From Mytilus galloprovincialis (lineage: Eukaryota; Mollusca; Bivalvia; Mytilida; Mytilidae): 64,000 bases of DNA. Under the pieces are notes generated by a model. That model was given only the letters and a program-made list of their open reading frames with translations, did no database searches and was not told where the DNA came from. Position 1 is the first letter of the stretch, and every line of letters begins with the position of its first letter. Below are positions 48,711 through 60,474 of the stretch, piece by piece. Made by a program: the position numbers and the translations under genes. The stretch lies in assembly GCF_965363235.1 (NCBI RefSeq), contig NC_134851.1, positions 23,485,847 through 23,549,846 on the forward strand, read 5' to 3'.

Positions 48711-50105
48711 ATGCACCAGTCTAGTATGGCAGAAAATTGTAACAAAATTCAAACAGTAGGGGAAGTAAATGATGTTACGAGTAGTGAAGACGAAGACGAA
48801 GATGACGAAGATGACGAAGATGACGAAGATGAGGATTTAGACGAGATAAAAAGCGATGATGAAAACTTGGCTTCCCCTTTCAACGAACAAAACATCGTTT
48901 TGGTATTTGACGAAAGAAAGCTCTTTCTACAAAGGGAGCACCTTATAGCCGTGTCGCCTGTGTTTGAGACGATGTTTAGTTCTAAATTTCCTGAAGGATC
49001 GATGAAAGAAATACCTTTGCCTGACAAAAAACACAGTCATTTTGTTCATTTTCTACGTTATTTGTCTCCCGGATTCGAAGATGTACTAACAGGTAAATAC
49101 GAATATACTACTTTGCTCACCATGAAAACAGGCTCGGTTAAAATCAAAAGTTTCTGTTACTTCAATTTGAAATTTATGTTTGCAACTTGGGGGGAGATTT
49201 GGAAAACCTAAAAGTGTTCTTGATAAAAAAAAAAAAAAAAATGGACATATATTTACCAACTATGACAATTGTCATTTATAATAAAACGTCAATTCACTCA
49301 ATCGCATGTGTAACATAAGTTTTAACGCTGATAAAAAGGGCTTTTGATATTTTTGTTTACTATAGCAATGAAATTAAATTAAAAAAAAAATGAAACTTTG
49401 TTCGAAAAAAATTTTTGTGCATCAATAAACATAGCAATTTAATTGTGCAACCTTTCTCCTTACATACATCAATTCTAGATCTATAAATGGACAACATAAG
49501 AAAAAATTGTAAATATATAAGCATCAACACACCAAGAAAAATTTGTATAATTGCAAATGAGACAGTTTTTCAACAGGAAACCAAATGTCACAATGAACAA
49601 CTATAGGTCACAAGTCGGCCTTCAACATTTAACAAAATTCATTTTTATATTCAATGCAAATCCGATATACATTGTAAGCTATGTTTATGAATATTTTTAT
49701 TTTATTTCAGAAGCCACTGTTCATCATATGCTTCCTTTATCGGAGGAATACCAAACGGACGATTTAAAGTTAAGAATTGAAAAGTTCCTTATTAAGGGTG
49801 TTTTGTCTCAGTCAGATTCAATCACATCGGTACAAATTATCGTTAACATTATTGAAGCGGAAAAGTACAAGTTAAATGGCTACCTAAATGCATGCATCGA
49901 TGTAGCATCACGTAAAAAAAAGTTGACAAAAAATCCGAAATTTGAAGAGATATCTCAAAGTACACAACTCAAAATCGGCTTGAAACGGATAGACGAAATT
50001 GATAAGATTTATTCTAATGCAAGTTATAGGCGGTCAGTTAAACACAATAAATTTCAGATGAAAGATCTTGGCAAGCACCTAAAACCATACATGCAAGATA
50101 ACTAA
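48711..50105 (+). CDS. BTB/POZ domain protein, two exons, 258 aa
   Basis: Exons 48711-49092 and 49711-50105 join in phase 1 (donor 'gtaaat', acceptor 'tttatttcag'). A TAA at 48693 in the same frame fixes the start to the ATG at 48711 (or 48726). Residues 1-50 are polar with an acidic run built from Glu-Asp-Asp units. The BTB fold follows at about 60-150: NIVLVFDERKLFLQREHL, then AVSPVFETMFSSKFPEGS, then EIPLPDKKHSHFVHFLRYL, the classic signatures. The region after it (EEYQTDDLKLRIEKFLI) is the usual BTB end helix, followed by a short BACK-like tail and a basic C-terminus. There is no MATH, kelch or zinc-finger domain. Such small BTB proteins often recruit substrates to cullin-3 ligases; that role is inferred. 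Confidence 0.85.
49545..49640 (-). repeat. family A fragment inside the BTB intron
   Basis: 'attgcaaatgagacagttt', 'acaactataggtcacaag' and 'cggccttcaac' match family A. The ORF that starts at 49551 runs from this repeat through the acceptor into exon 2, so its first 53 codons are not protein. Confidence 0.75.
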
Positions 50106-50720
50106 TTATTTCTAATCTCAGTGAATTTGAATGAGGATTTATACACTTTAATTATTTGTAATAGAATGCGTTACAAACTACAATTAGGGAGAGTTATGAT
50201 TTTTGTAGTTTTATATATTCTGACAATTTGTATTTAGTAGGAAATTGATGTTTTTGAAAGAATTTGTAAGCAACCAAAACATCGCTTCTGTTGTTAAGTG
50301 TAATCCTATATATATCTGTATACAGTAGCTGGTTTCTATGTTCAATGTAATTTCCGATTAAGCGATTAAAGAAACAAAAGAAAATGTGCAACAATCATTT
50401 GAATATAAGTTGATGTATAGTCAAGTCATAAAATATCAAAATCAGTATATTAAGATAAACTGTTTTATTTACACATGCCTCTTTTTTTCTTCTTCGTTTT
50501 ATATATCTCTTACCTATGTAGTGTACAGTTATTGGAAATGCTTTGGACATGCAGTTTAAGTTGTATCGTCTCTAAATTCTCGTTAAATGTCACAAAAGTT
50601 GTAATTGTTCACACTGATATTTGGTACAGGTTAATTTTGTATTGTACGTTGGAAGGGTATGGTAACATTAAACAAATACCTCTCTACCATAGTAGCCAGA
50701 CAAGCATGTTCCCTTAAAAA
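50106..50720. other. 3' flank of the BTB gene
   Basis: Non-coding. No strong AATAAA within 300 bp of the stop. ORFs on both strands are short and low-complexity. Confidence 0.4.
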
Positions 50721-50722
50721 AT

Positions 50723-50930
50723 GTCCTGTACCAAGTCAGGAATATGGCTATTGTTATATCATAGTTCGTTTCTGTGTGTGTTACATTTAAACGTTGTGTT
50801 TCCGTTGTGTCGTTTGTTTTCTCTTGTTTTTAATGCGTTTCCCTCAGTTTTAGTTTGTTACCCAGATTTTTTTTGTCCATGGATTTATGAGTTTGGACAG
50901 CGGTATAATACTATTGCCTTTAGTTAACAG
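50723..50930 (+). repeat. family A-related dispersed repeat
   Basis: Starts 'cctgtaccaagtcaggaat' like family A but continues into a different body, 'gtgtcgtttgttttctcttg' to 'gagtttggacagcggtata'. The ORF at 50721 is this repeat. Confidence 0.6.
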
Positions 50931-52630
50931 TAAACTTAACGTTAGTACTATATTCTATAGTTTAATTAAGATGGTTAAGATATGAAAAAGACAAAACAGA
51001 CAAAACGATAAATATTATGGCCATGGATTAACTTTGCAAAGCTTTCAGACACTGTTTCAATCAAGGAGTACATTTTAGATAAAACCATTATTGTAAGTCC
51101 TTTCACGGGTTGTCGGAAGAACATTTTGCATACAAAAACCAAAAGGACACAGATCAAATATCAACCAAAAAACAATCATCTGATAACAATGTCCTGATAA
51201 GAAACATGAACAATAAGGAGTTCAACATTTTTTGAAGTTTGAGTCATGTTCGAAAGTAACATTAAAAGAAAACGGCTTTTGTAGATGCTTTTTGCAGTCG
51301 AAATATCGTGACGTCTTTCTTTCTACCAAGCTTTGCTAATCCTGTAATATGTAGTTGTTTCATAGGCGAATATTTTTGAATACAAAATATGTATAAATAT
51401 GATCTCAGTAATAACAGAGTTTGGAATTAAGAGAATATATATAAATTGAAGAAAACATAAAAAAAAGATTCACAGCTTTTAACATACATTCGGAGTAAAC
51501 AAAATCAATCTTGTTTTTAAAAGTTTCTTCAATATGTATCATTTATTTTTATACTTCCATGGCTTTAAATATGTGTTTGATTCTTATAAATCCGATGGCG
51601 ATTATCATGGAAACACGTTTTAGAATTGAGATACACCTCAATTACAAAGTGATATTTTCATTTTATTGCACTTAGTCGTAACTTGTGTTAGATACTGGTA
51701 GTACATTGTATCTGTGGTTGTAGTCTGCTCGGTAGTCAGTATTTCACCGACCTAATTTATAATATTTATTGTTTTTAATTTTCTTTGATAAAAGGAAACT
51801 TACTTCGAAACTTAGGTTCCGATACCTACATGTATGTTTACTTTTTTTATTTTTAGGTCTTTGCGAAAAATATTTAAATAAGGAAGCGACACTAGCTTGC
51901 CTTTGACTCCACTGTAATAAAGCATAATTACTACTTTTGTTTTATCTGTTTTCAAGATCATCATTGTCGTTTTCGTTAACATATACGTAATTATCAACAG
52001 CATAATTATACAGGTTGTTAATTATCAGTAGAGAATATTCAATCGCAGAAAAATACCATTCACTGAGAATATTTTGTATACATATTAACTTACCTATGGC
52101 TCTAAGGAGACGATTTAACCATTGAGTATAATCTTGATATCGTCGTGTTTGTCTTGTATTATCATTTTCCTATTGTTTTGATGACTGTTAATGTGTCTGT
52201 GTATATTTTCGTCAATTATTCCAGGATGCAAGCACTGAAAGTATAAGAATGGCATACGATTGACTGAACACCGAAAACACAAAAAAAACAACGTTAAAAC
52301 TGAAAAGTATTATTATTCAATAGAGTGTGTTCTTTTTTGTAAATAAGTGCTGTCACTTGTTAAAAAAAACAGGACAAGATACCAATGAGAGTAAACACAT
52401 TTTTAGTTTAGTTAAAACAACCAAGCTATGAAAAGATTTCCCTTTTTTGTGGATATTTAATTTCGTCGCTTTGCAAAAAGAAAATTAACAGAAAAAAACC
52501 TTTACTTCAATGAGAAATCTAAAGTCCCTCAGCAAAAGTTAGCTTTAACCAGCATAAAATATACTTCGTCAAAAAAATGAAGGAAGGAACGTAGGAACTG
52601 AATTGTTTGAATGTTGAAGTAATAATGAAT
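50931..52630. other. intergenic, no gene seen
   Basis: AT-rich, with a short family D-related fragment ('ctcggtagtcagtatttc') near 51728. No supported ORF. Confidence 0.4.
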
Positions 52631-52632
52631 AC

Positions 52633-52926
52633 CTGTAGTCTATTCTTGAACGTCATCTGTGCTTGTTTAAGAGACATTCCAGGTCTATAAAAACGTCGAA
52701 CAGTTCCAAGTAATTGGCTTATATTTGATGATCCAGAATTTCCGTATAAGATACGATAGACTTGGTGGAATTCTTTTATACTTTTATGCGGGCATACAAA
52801 TCTGTCTAGATGAACAGCCATTGCTAAAGACAGAGTAGTGAGATATTCGAAGTTGTTCACTGAAACACCGTGTCCACATGTTACATTGGAGATGAAACTT
52901 TGTAAGAATCGGTCCGTCTCAATAAA
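52633..52926 (-). CDS. possible minus-strand exon, unknown protein
   Basis: A 294-nt block, exactly 98 codons in phase 0, between an acceptor 'tctgcctatacag' and a donor 'gtattc'. It predicts helices (DRFLQSFISNV, EYLTTLSLAMAVHLDRF, SLKQAQMTFKNRLQ). The neighbouring plus-strand pseudogene begins right beside it, so this could also be antisense to that gene's decayed 5' part. No family recognised and no partner exon found. Confidence 0.25.
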
Positions 52927-52943
52927 CTGTATAGGCAGAAAAT

Positions 52944-54775
52944 ATGACAAACCCATTTGACGTTGATAATCACCCCCGTCAGCTTATTAACATTTCAACT
53001 GGTCTCCATGCAAGTCACGACATTGAAGAGTCACTGTTAAAATCAGTTGAAACTGGAAGAACTAGAATGAAGATATTTGTTGAGTCATTTCTATCAACAG
53101 ACAAGGCAGGTAGCTTTTACCATCCCACCCAAAGCTCAGGACTGAAGACCTTTGAAGATATGAAACCCAAAAGACAACTAAAATGCAAATCTGGGCAAAT
53201 TTTAAAAGGTCATTTGAATCCCGAGCTTGTGTTTAGACGTGAAATATCTCTAACTAATTGTAGAGATGACGTATCTGTGAAAACTGTTTTGTCCTATCCA
53301 ATTTGTCCTATTCCCACTGCAATATTTCATGACGATAGAACTATGAGGAAGACGAATAAGTCTGATCTTGCCCATGAATTGGAAAATTTAGTAGGATCAG
53401 TCCCTTAAATTCCTCCATTCGACCACAGTGCTACCGTACTAATAAGAGATGGAATGAGCTTAGTTCAGTCATTTGATGTTAAAAGGATGTCTACATTTGA
53501 AGACTTAGCCAAATCTTACATTATGTAGGTATAATCATGCTTTTAAATTCATACACAAGGTTGTCTCCGATCGCTATGACACTGAACATTCCATAGAATC
53601 TAGACGTAGACGATCGGCAACAACAACTACGCAAAAAGTTTATCATTATCGCTGAAGGCCGAACTGTTCCAGACTGAAATATTTTTTTCTATCAAACAGT
53701 AAAAACAAGCAAGCTCTGATTACTTTCCTTGGTAATTATCTGAGCAGCAATTTGTCTGATATGTTCCAGGAGGAAAATAAATGTTTAGTATTGCCGGTGC
53801 ATTTTCCAATTCAGAAATATAGTGCGACAACTCTCCAATGAGCATGTAATCGATCTCCCAGACCTTTTCTGTTAGCACGAAAAAGCAGACACAAGAATCT
53901 TGCTTCATGTTGTACACTTTGATAAAATCTTTCAGCTGTTGAATATGAGGGGACGAATCAAAGTCAAGTGTTCCGTTACAAATGTGCTTGCCCTCTGTGT
54001 TCATTATTTCAAGGTTCTTAATTGTGTCGACTGAACAAATGTGCTTTTTGACGGGGTCAGCTAATTCTCTTAGGGACTGTAGAAGGTACATACCAATCCG
54101 TGAGTTAAGTAAATCTCTTTCACCTTTACTAGCTAACATTCTCCCTGCAGTTCATGTTTAACTGGTTGTGATACCACTTCCGCTATATTTGGGTTTGACA
54201 AAAAGACTGTATTCAAGTTGATACCAAAATCTCCGAGTAAGTTTACAAATCTCCAAAACTTTGACAAGATTAATTTTTCCACATCGTTGTCAGCAGCCAG
54301 AGAGCTTATTTCAAGCTTTTATGACCCAAAAGACATGAAAGACAAATTCGCTTCATCACATGTTGACTTAAACAAGTTACGTGTGAAACTTGCAACATGC
54401 AAAGACACAAGTTTGTTGCGATTGAAACCAAGCAAACCTGCACTCAAATATCATGTTTTTGCGGTCATGTCTTCAAACGAATATTTGAATGTCCTCACAT
54501 CTCGATCACCCAAATCCTTTGTTTCCTTATGAATACGGATGGAAAAAGAGTTCACATAGCCCGGATCCAGTCTACTTTTAGGCATGCTGACGTCCGATTT
54601 TCTGCAAGATTTAAGTTCTTGCAATGGGAAATATATATGTAGCAGATGTTTTGCACTGAGCTTTGTCCATGTCAGGGTAGTGATACCTGCCAACTTTTAT
54701 ATTCTAAAGAGGACATTGACCTTGAAGATCAAATGAATGACGATGATGAAGATAAAAACGATACCATTGACTAAT
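52944..54775 (+). pseudogene. broken copy of a multicopy DHEEADTR-type gene
   Basis: The first open piece (52944-53408, LINISTGLHASHDIEESLL, SGLKTFEDM) is followed by many stops and frame changes. Reading the other frames in order shows IRDGMSLVQS (about 53440), then a decayed HEEADTR block, visible as HEKADTRILLHVVHF, at 53875-53920. Then come NVLALCVHYF and LTGCDTTSAIFGFDKKTVF (54158-54215), a further open piece at 54218-54532, and Cys-rich remnants (CTELCPCQG) near 54655. From memory, this order matches a large uncharacterised family found in many copies in molluscs and cnidarians and thought to be transposon-linked. Minus-strand ORFs at 53720-54139 and 54451-54693 are its shadows. At least six disruptions make it non-functional. 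Confidence 0.7.
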
Positions 54776-56570
54776 AGCGAAAGAGCATTTGAGCAAAGGG
54801 GCAACATAGAGTTTAATTTGCCTCACTGTTATCCAATGTTAATATGTATATTATTATTAATTTTGTGTTTTTGTTATAACTATACCAGCTGAAATAAATG
54901 GTTATGTACTTAAGTTCCGTATACGATGATAGTGGTGGTTAAAAAAATTAAAAAAAAAATTAAAAAAAAAAAAAACCTTGCTGGTGATCTTCGACCTAGA
55001 CGTGGTTGGCAAGCTTAATACAATTAAACCATAATGTATTTATAACTGTCGAGCTAACAAGAGACCAAAATAACATATATTTTTAACTGTGCTGTAAACA
55101 TGGTGAATATGCGTTTTTAAGCAGTTTAACGATATGTTTTAAAATAGTTTGATCAATATTTTGTCGGTATAAAAAGCATGCTAGGGGAGACATTAGAACT
55201 TAAAAACTAGTTATATATGTTATTAATATAAAACCAATAAAACTTGTGTGTTTTCGATGCAAAATTAAATATTACCGAGCATTTTGCGTCAAAACCCGTA
55301 AAATTGATGATTTTCACAAAAATACGAGATTTTTTCATTTTAAACACTTTTTTTTTAAATTTTATTTCAGAAACAAAAATTAGATAGACTTAAGTTTATC
55401 AAATGATATATTTCATATTATATTGCAGATGAATTTGTTTTTAAACTTCATTTTTCGAACAATATCGTCAAATTATTACATATATTTTTCCCCCTTTTTT
55501 GCCGTTTTTAGAAAAATTTGACCATTTCTCAATTTGACGACCAGGCAATTCTGAATGTACAATACAATACCTTTCAAATGATATATCATATAGCCGTGTG
55601 TTAGGTAGGTGCATTAAAAACCTCCGAATACTTGTTTTGGCGCTCGCCTAGTAATACAAGATATAACTTGTGTTGTAAAACGGTATCCATGGTGACTCGA
55701 AATAAACAATAAAAAAAATCCTACAGGAAACACTTTCAAACACCGTTTCTATTTAATGTTGCCACATACATGTAGGTGAAATTTTATCCTTTTTAGTGTT
55801 GGCCTTTTGCTCTATTTTTGTAAGCGTTATAATATATAGTTGCTGTTAAATCCTTTTGTAAATGTCAAGGCTAAATTATTTATCTTTTTCCCTTTTCTAC
55901 ATGTTTTATGTGTTTTAGCGATTGCGTGTTCTCCCATTTGATGTACATAGATGTGTGAGACGCATGACATTGACTCTTGAGGTTCAGAAATCAAAAATAA
56001 TTTGTTATCGTTATATTTGCAATCCTATTTTATATTTGTTTATTAGTAATTGCATGAAGCTACATGTTTTGATTAGTGTAGTCGGTTAAAAAGCTTAACA
56101 ACTAGAACTCATTATTTGTACGTACTTCGTTCAAATGTTTGGCTTTTGGTTTAATTGCTTATCGATTCCATGTCACCCTATATCGCTCAACACCACGCAT
56201 CTGGTATAATACAGATTTGATCAAATCGTGCGGGTCGGTTTTGTTGTAATTAAAATCACGACGAACATGTGAGATTTAATTTCATCTGTCTGTTCTGACA
56301 TTGTGATGACATTCAACAACACAATAACTCCATAAGGTCAATAACCATACAAATACCTTCATATTTTGCAAAATCTTAAATGTAAACAACAAACAGATAC
56401 ATTATACATGTTCTAAGATATTTTATTCGTATCATTTGTAAGTATTTCAAAACGAATGATCTTGATCAGTGTTGTCAATTTGTGATATCTCCGGACTTAG
56501 GGATGTAATTGTTTTATTATAAGAACCATATATTGGCCTCCCCAACGTTGATTTATACGGTTCTTCACTG
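54776..56570. other. intergenic, no gene seen
   Basis: AT-rich, with A/T simple sequence at 54945-54975. No ORF or repeat that I can name. Confidence 0.4.
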
Positions 56571-56579
56571 GAAGATATA

Positions 56580-56761
56580 ATGTCATTCGTCTCAACTCGG
56601 CCGATTCCATACCGTAGTGGATTCTACCGAGGATTGCCAAATGGGTATAATGTATCGATCTTATTTGCAGGGCCCGCAGATTTGGACGATAATATCAGAA
56701 GTAGTTCACACCGCGTGATTTTTATAAGCCAAATAATGCATTTAGTTTTACTGTTAGTAGA
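56580..56761 (+). other. open frame next to a family A copy, unassigned
   Basis: About 60 codons from an ATG at 56580 (TRPIPYRSGFYRGLPNGY, FAGPADLDDNIRSSSHR) with higher GC than the surroundings, running into family A at 56762. It has no stop or splice donor before the repeat. It may be an old exon fragment or part of the element. Confidence 0.2.
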
Positions 56762-57025
56762 TATAGGAAGATGTGGTATGAGTGCCAATGAGACAACTCT
56801 CCATCCAAGTAACAATTTATAAAAGTAAACCATTATAGGTCAAGGTACAGCCTTCAACATGGAGCCTTGGCTCCAACCAAACAGCAAGCAATTAAGGGCC
56901 CCAAAAATAACGAGTGTAAAACCATTCAAACGGGAAAACCAATGGTCTAATCTATATCAAAACGAGAAACGAGAAACACGTATGAAGTACATATTATAAA
57001 CAGACGACAACTACTGTACATCAGA
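56762..57025 (-). repeat. dispersed repeat, family A
   Basis: 'aggaagatgtggtatgagtg', 'ccaatgagacaactctccat', 'ggtcaaggtacagccttcaa' and 'gagaaacacgtatgaagtac' are the complement of the 1195-1475 copy. The minus-strand ORF here repeats the GWRVVSLALIPHLPIS frame. Confidence 0.8.
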
Positions 57026-57594
57026 TTAGGAATTATACTGTTTTAACACATATCACTTAATCAATGTGACTGTTGTCTTCAGTATAACAGTTTATAAAAG
57101 ACGTAGCATGACTACCAATTGTCTTTCAACAGTGACCAGAGTGATTATGATTAAAACATCTATAGATCAATGTTGGCCTCCGACAACGAACTAAATCCAA
57201 ACTGTACAAGCCCCGTTATTACAAATTGTAAAACAAATTGAAAATTGAAATGAAAGCCTGAATTCCTGTTTCGATATTAGATGTAAACATATAAATAACA
57301 GTCAGATATAAATGACAAAACTATTTAAGAATACAGAAATGAAGGACCCCACACTATAAAACCTCCTTAAAACGCCTATATACTTACTTACATTAATCTT
57401 TAGCTGTCGGAGGGATTCTTTTTTCTTTCTCACTTTATTACTTTTTTGTTGTTGCTTGTTTAGATCGAATGCAGGTGTAAATCAATAGATTTCAAGTTTC
57501 AACCCTGTGATATTATGAATTAGCATAAATGTTTCCATAGTACACTATCATATTCTATGTTCGGTGTCAAAAAACAAATTTGGCTTTAAAATAA

Positions 57595-57780
57595 AAAGAC
57601 CATATCTTAGGGAACATGTGTACTAAGTTTCAAGTTGATTGGACTTAAACGTTATAAAAAAATGATCATGACCAGAAACTTTAACCTGAAGCGGGTCAGA
57701 TTGACGAAGCGACGGACGAACGGACACACAGACCGAAAAACAAACTGCCCCTTATTGGGACTTTATAATCGTCAACATAA
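57595..57780. repeat. dispersed repeat with 'acctgaagcgggtcaga'
   Basis: The words 'gggaacatgtgtactaagtt', 'tcaagttgattggacttaaa', 'acctgaagcgggtcaga' and 'gacggacgaacggacac' in this order match a mussel repeat I recall. No ORF. Confidence 0.6.
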
Positions 57781-59170
57781 CAATTTGTATCAATAATACT
57801 TACTTAAAAAAATGGTCATATTGCATTCAAACTTGAAAGAGACTAATTCTTTTTTTTTCTTTCATTTTCCTATATTTCTAAGTGGTATGTATAATTTATG
57901 AAAGTACAGTTTTGAGTATCAGTTTATTAAAAATGAAATGTAAAATTTGAGCGCTATAGAAATTCCTTAAATCGTTTATTCTCCAGAGTCACGTACTAGA
58001 CTGCAGAATTTTTTTTCTCGGTCAGAATGAAATTAAACACAACTTGATCGGTAAACCCGGATATAGCCTTATATGTATAATATACGGTATAACATTTATC
58101 CATATGTTTGGTTATCATCTATTTGTTGAAAGTACAACTTGAAGGTACGATAAGCTATTGCAACCGGCCCCCTATTTTCGTTGAAATAAGAATGCATAAT
58201 ATCCAAGAAACATGGCTATTTCTAAAGAGAATAGTGTCTCATCTAACAAAAAATCAATATAACTTTTCTTTTTCCGTGTATGAAAATTATTAAATACCTC
58301 TCTCTTTCTCATGAAAAACTTAAATTTTATGAAAATCCAAAGTTTTTGCGTCCGTTTGAGCAATTTTTAACTCCAATGTATGAGCGGAAGCGAGTATTAA
58401 GAAGATATTTAAATGTGTTGTTTGTTGTAAGGAAATAATTCACTGTTTTAAATATACTCGCGTCCGCTCATGTTAAAAGTTCAATAATTCTACGCTGAAA
58501 ATTTCTTGTTTTTACGGAAACGTCGATAATATGTGAACCAAGGACCGGAACAAACTTGCATTTCCGAATCTGCTCGAGTATCTTATTTAACTCAGGTGAT
58601 CTTGATTGAGTTACAAAACTTTAATGCCGGGAAGGAAAAAAAAACTTGTTTGTTCTTTATCAGCTTTATGGTATTGTGTAAGTCGTGGAAAGTAAAGGAA
58701 CACGTTATTTTGCATCAATTTTTTTAAAGTGAAAATGGCGGTGTTGGCATAGAACAACCAGGAAACTGTACATTTAAGACCATTAAATGAATAAAGACCC
58801 TACCAAATTATAACGCTTTTAATCCGTGTACATAGTTCGTAAATGAAATGCAACTGGAAATTTAAATCGATTTCATGTGGAAACAAATTTAGAACCGAGA
58901 TGACCTCCCCTGTCAATGGATTATACAGGAAATTATTTGAAGTAGTTTTTAAAAAACAATTCTAAATCTAAATTCATTAAATCTATTATAAATATTTTAA
59001 ATATATAACAGGTATTAAAAAGAAATGCGGCAAGGTTTAGATATAATTTTAAAACTTTAATTAAGTGTATGCAAATATTGTAAACCTTTGAAAAAATACA
59101 AAGTCAAATATAACAATATATAATAATCTCGACAAAAGACGACTATGAGTGGCCGTTCGTGTCATTGGCC
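57781..59170. other. intergenic with one short fold-back
   Basis: No gene seen. An inverted pair, 'tatgagcggaagcgagtat' (58379-58397) and 'atactcgcgtccgctcat' (58454-58471), forms a hairpin with a ~56-base loop. Confidence 0.5.
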
Positions 59171-59177
59171 GTATGAA

Positions 59178-59390
59178 CATACCGTATGGAATTTTCAACG
59201 CGTTGGTTTTTACTTTCAACGCGTTGGTTTTTATTATCAACGCGTTGGTTTTTATTATCAACGCGTTGGTTTATTATCAAGGCGTTGGTTTTTATTTTCA
59301 ACGCATTGGTTTCACTTTCAAGCGTTGGTTTTCACTATCAACGTGTTGGTCTTCCTTTTCAACACGTTGGTTCGTAATTCATACGGTATG
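59178..59390. repeat. 21-bp minisatellite with CAACGCGTTG core, flanked by inverted repeats
   Basis: Nine to ten units on a period of about 21 bp, 'caacgcgttggtttttatta', decaying to the right. The core CAACGCGTTG is a perfect palindrome. The array is bounded by 'cataccgtatggaatt' (59178) and 'aattcatacggtatg' (59376), which are inverted copies of each other and near-palindromic themselves. The overlapping ORFs on both strands come from the repeat. Confidence 0.85.
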
Positions 59391-59400
59391 AAAATATTTC

Positions 59401-59913
59401 AATAAATCATTGTCAAAGCCTATCCCAGCACCCCAACTCCATAGATCATAAGGTGTTTCGAACATATTTAGACTAATTAGAATTAACTAATTGACCATGG
59501 CCATGTTCATCGTCAGGAGCCCAAGCCATTGCATAGTGACACTTATTATAAAAATACTGTAATTTTTATTAGGGGCTCGACACCTCATGATCTGTCTGAC
59601 TAATATTTTTCTATACTCTTTATCTACATACTTAACCTTGTTTATCAATTTAACGAACAAAGTATAAAATCTATTTTCATAATCTGCAACATATTAATTA
59701 TTCAGAGTTGCTGATGTTACTATGTCTTTCAAGTTTTTATGTCTACGGAAAGCACACAGAGGTCTTTTATCAAATAAAAGTTTTGCCTCTTCGTCATCCT
59801 TTAATTTATCCCAGTGTTTTAAGATATTGCTCTTTATGTGTGATTTCTGTCTTGAAAACACTGTGGAGAATACAGATTTGGGCTTTACCATTAATGTGTC
59901 TTTTCTTTGTTTA
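59401..59913 (-). repeat. left inverted terminal repeat of the Penelope-like element
   Basis: Complement of 62852-63372 with scattered differences and a ~20-bp deletion next to 'gtattctccacagtg'. The minus-strand ORF at 59694-59930 (NILKHWDKLKDDEEAKLLF, FRRHKNLKD) is the inverted copy of the RT ORF tail, so it is not a separate gene. Confidence 0.85.
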
Positions 59914-59949
59914 GAGGAGTTGGAAAACAAACTCAGAAAGAAACATTAG

Positions 59950-60474
59950 GTAGCTACCTTAAAATACAGTCTTGGTAAGGTCGATTCGACACACCTTCAA
60001 AGTTACATCAGATTAACAGTTAATTTCACATCATCATTGGACCAATGTTCTAATACGTTTTTCAAGGAAAATCTGGATATCATTAGAAGTGAACTTTCTG
60101 AACAATTTCTAAGTAAACTAATTGAAATATGTGAGGAGCACCATAAAAGCATGCTATCCAGCATATCAAACTTGCTTGAAGAAACAGAGTGGCAGTTAGG
60201 TCGTGGAAACTCAGAAGAAGGCGCACTTCTGAAAAGGTTGACATACCTATTAAAGGAAAAGAAAGAGATATGGAATGAACGATATCTGAGGGCTGTTAGA
60301 AACATGTCTACACCAAGTACCGAGAAACCGGAAACTGAAGCAAATACTATATCTAAACTACAAGAAGAGCTACGAGAATTAAGAAGCTTCCTTGAACCAT
60401 CCCATCGAGGACGAGGCGGACGTCGTTTAAATCGTGGAAGGTGGAGGGGAGGAAGAAGATTTCCCTCCGTTTAA
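59950..60474 (+). CDS. RG-rich ORF of the Penelope-like element
   Basis: Open from just after a TAG at 59947; no good ATG near the start (first ATG-less codons to 60039), so translation may rely on splicing or on an upstream start that has been lost. About 145-175 residues: helical middle (SEQFLSKLIEICEEHH, LLKRLTYLLKEKKEIW), a coiled-coil stretch (ISKLQEELRELRSF), then a basic RG-rich end (RGRGGRRLNRGRWRGGRR), as in nucleic-acid-binding ORF1-type proteins. It lies before the RT on the same strand. The minus-strand ORF 60003-60305 is its shadow. Confidence 0.55.
   Translation, partial: VATLKYSLGKVDSTHLQSYIRLTVNFTSSLDQCSNTFFKENLDIIRSELSEQFLSKLIEICEEHHKSMLSSISNLLEETEWQLGRGNSEEGALLKRLTYLLKEKKEIWNERYLRAVRNMSTPSTEKPETEANTISKLQEELRELRSFLEPSHRGRGGRRLNRGRWRGGRRFPSV

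Noticed and set aside
48749..49027. Minus-strand ORF with a poly-Ser run
   Set aside because: It is the shadow of the acidic Glu-Asp tract of the BTB gene.
53720..54139. 139-codon minus-strand ORF
   Set aside because: The plus strand of the same interval carries ordered, conserved blocks of the pseudogene family, so the minus ORF is antisense chance.
59145..59405. Overlapping ORFs of 63-86 codons
   Set aside because: All three frames are open because the 21-bp unit is a multiple of three; this is a minisatellite.
59694..59930. Separate minus-strand gene
   Set aside because: It is the inverted copy of the RT ORF tail in the left terminal repeat.
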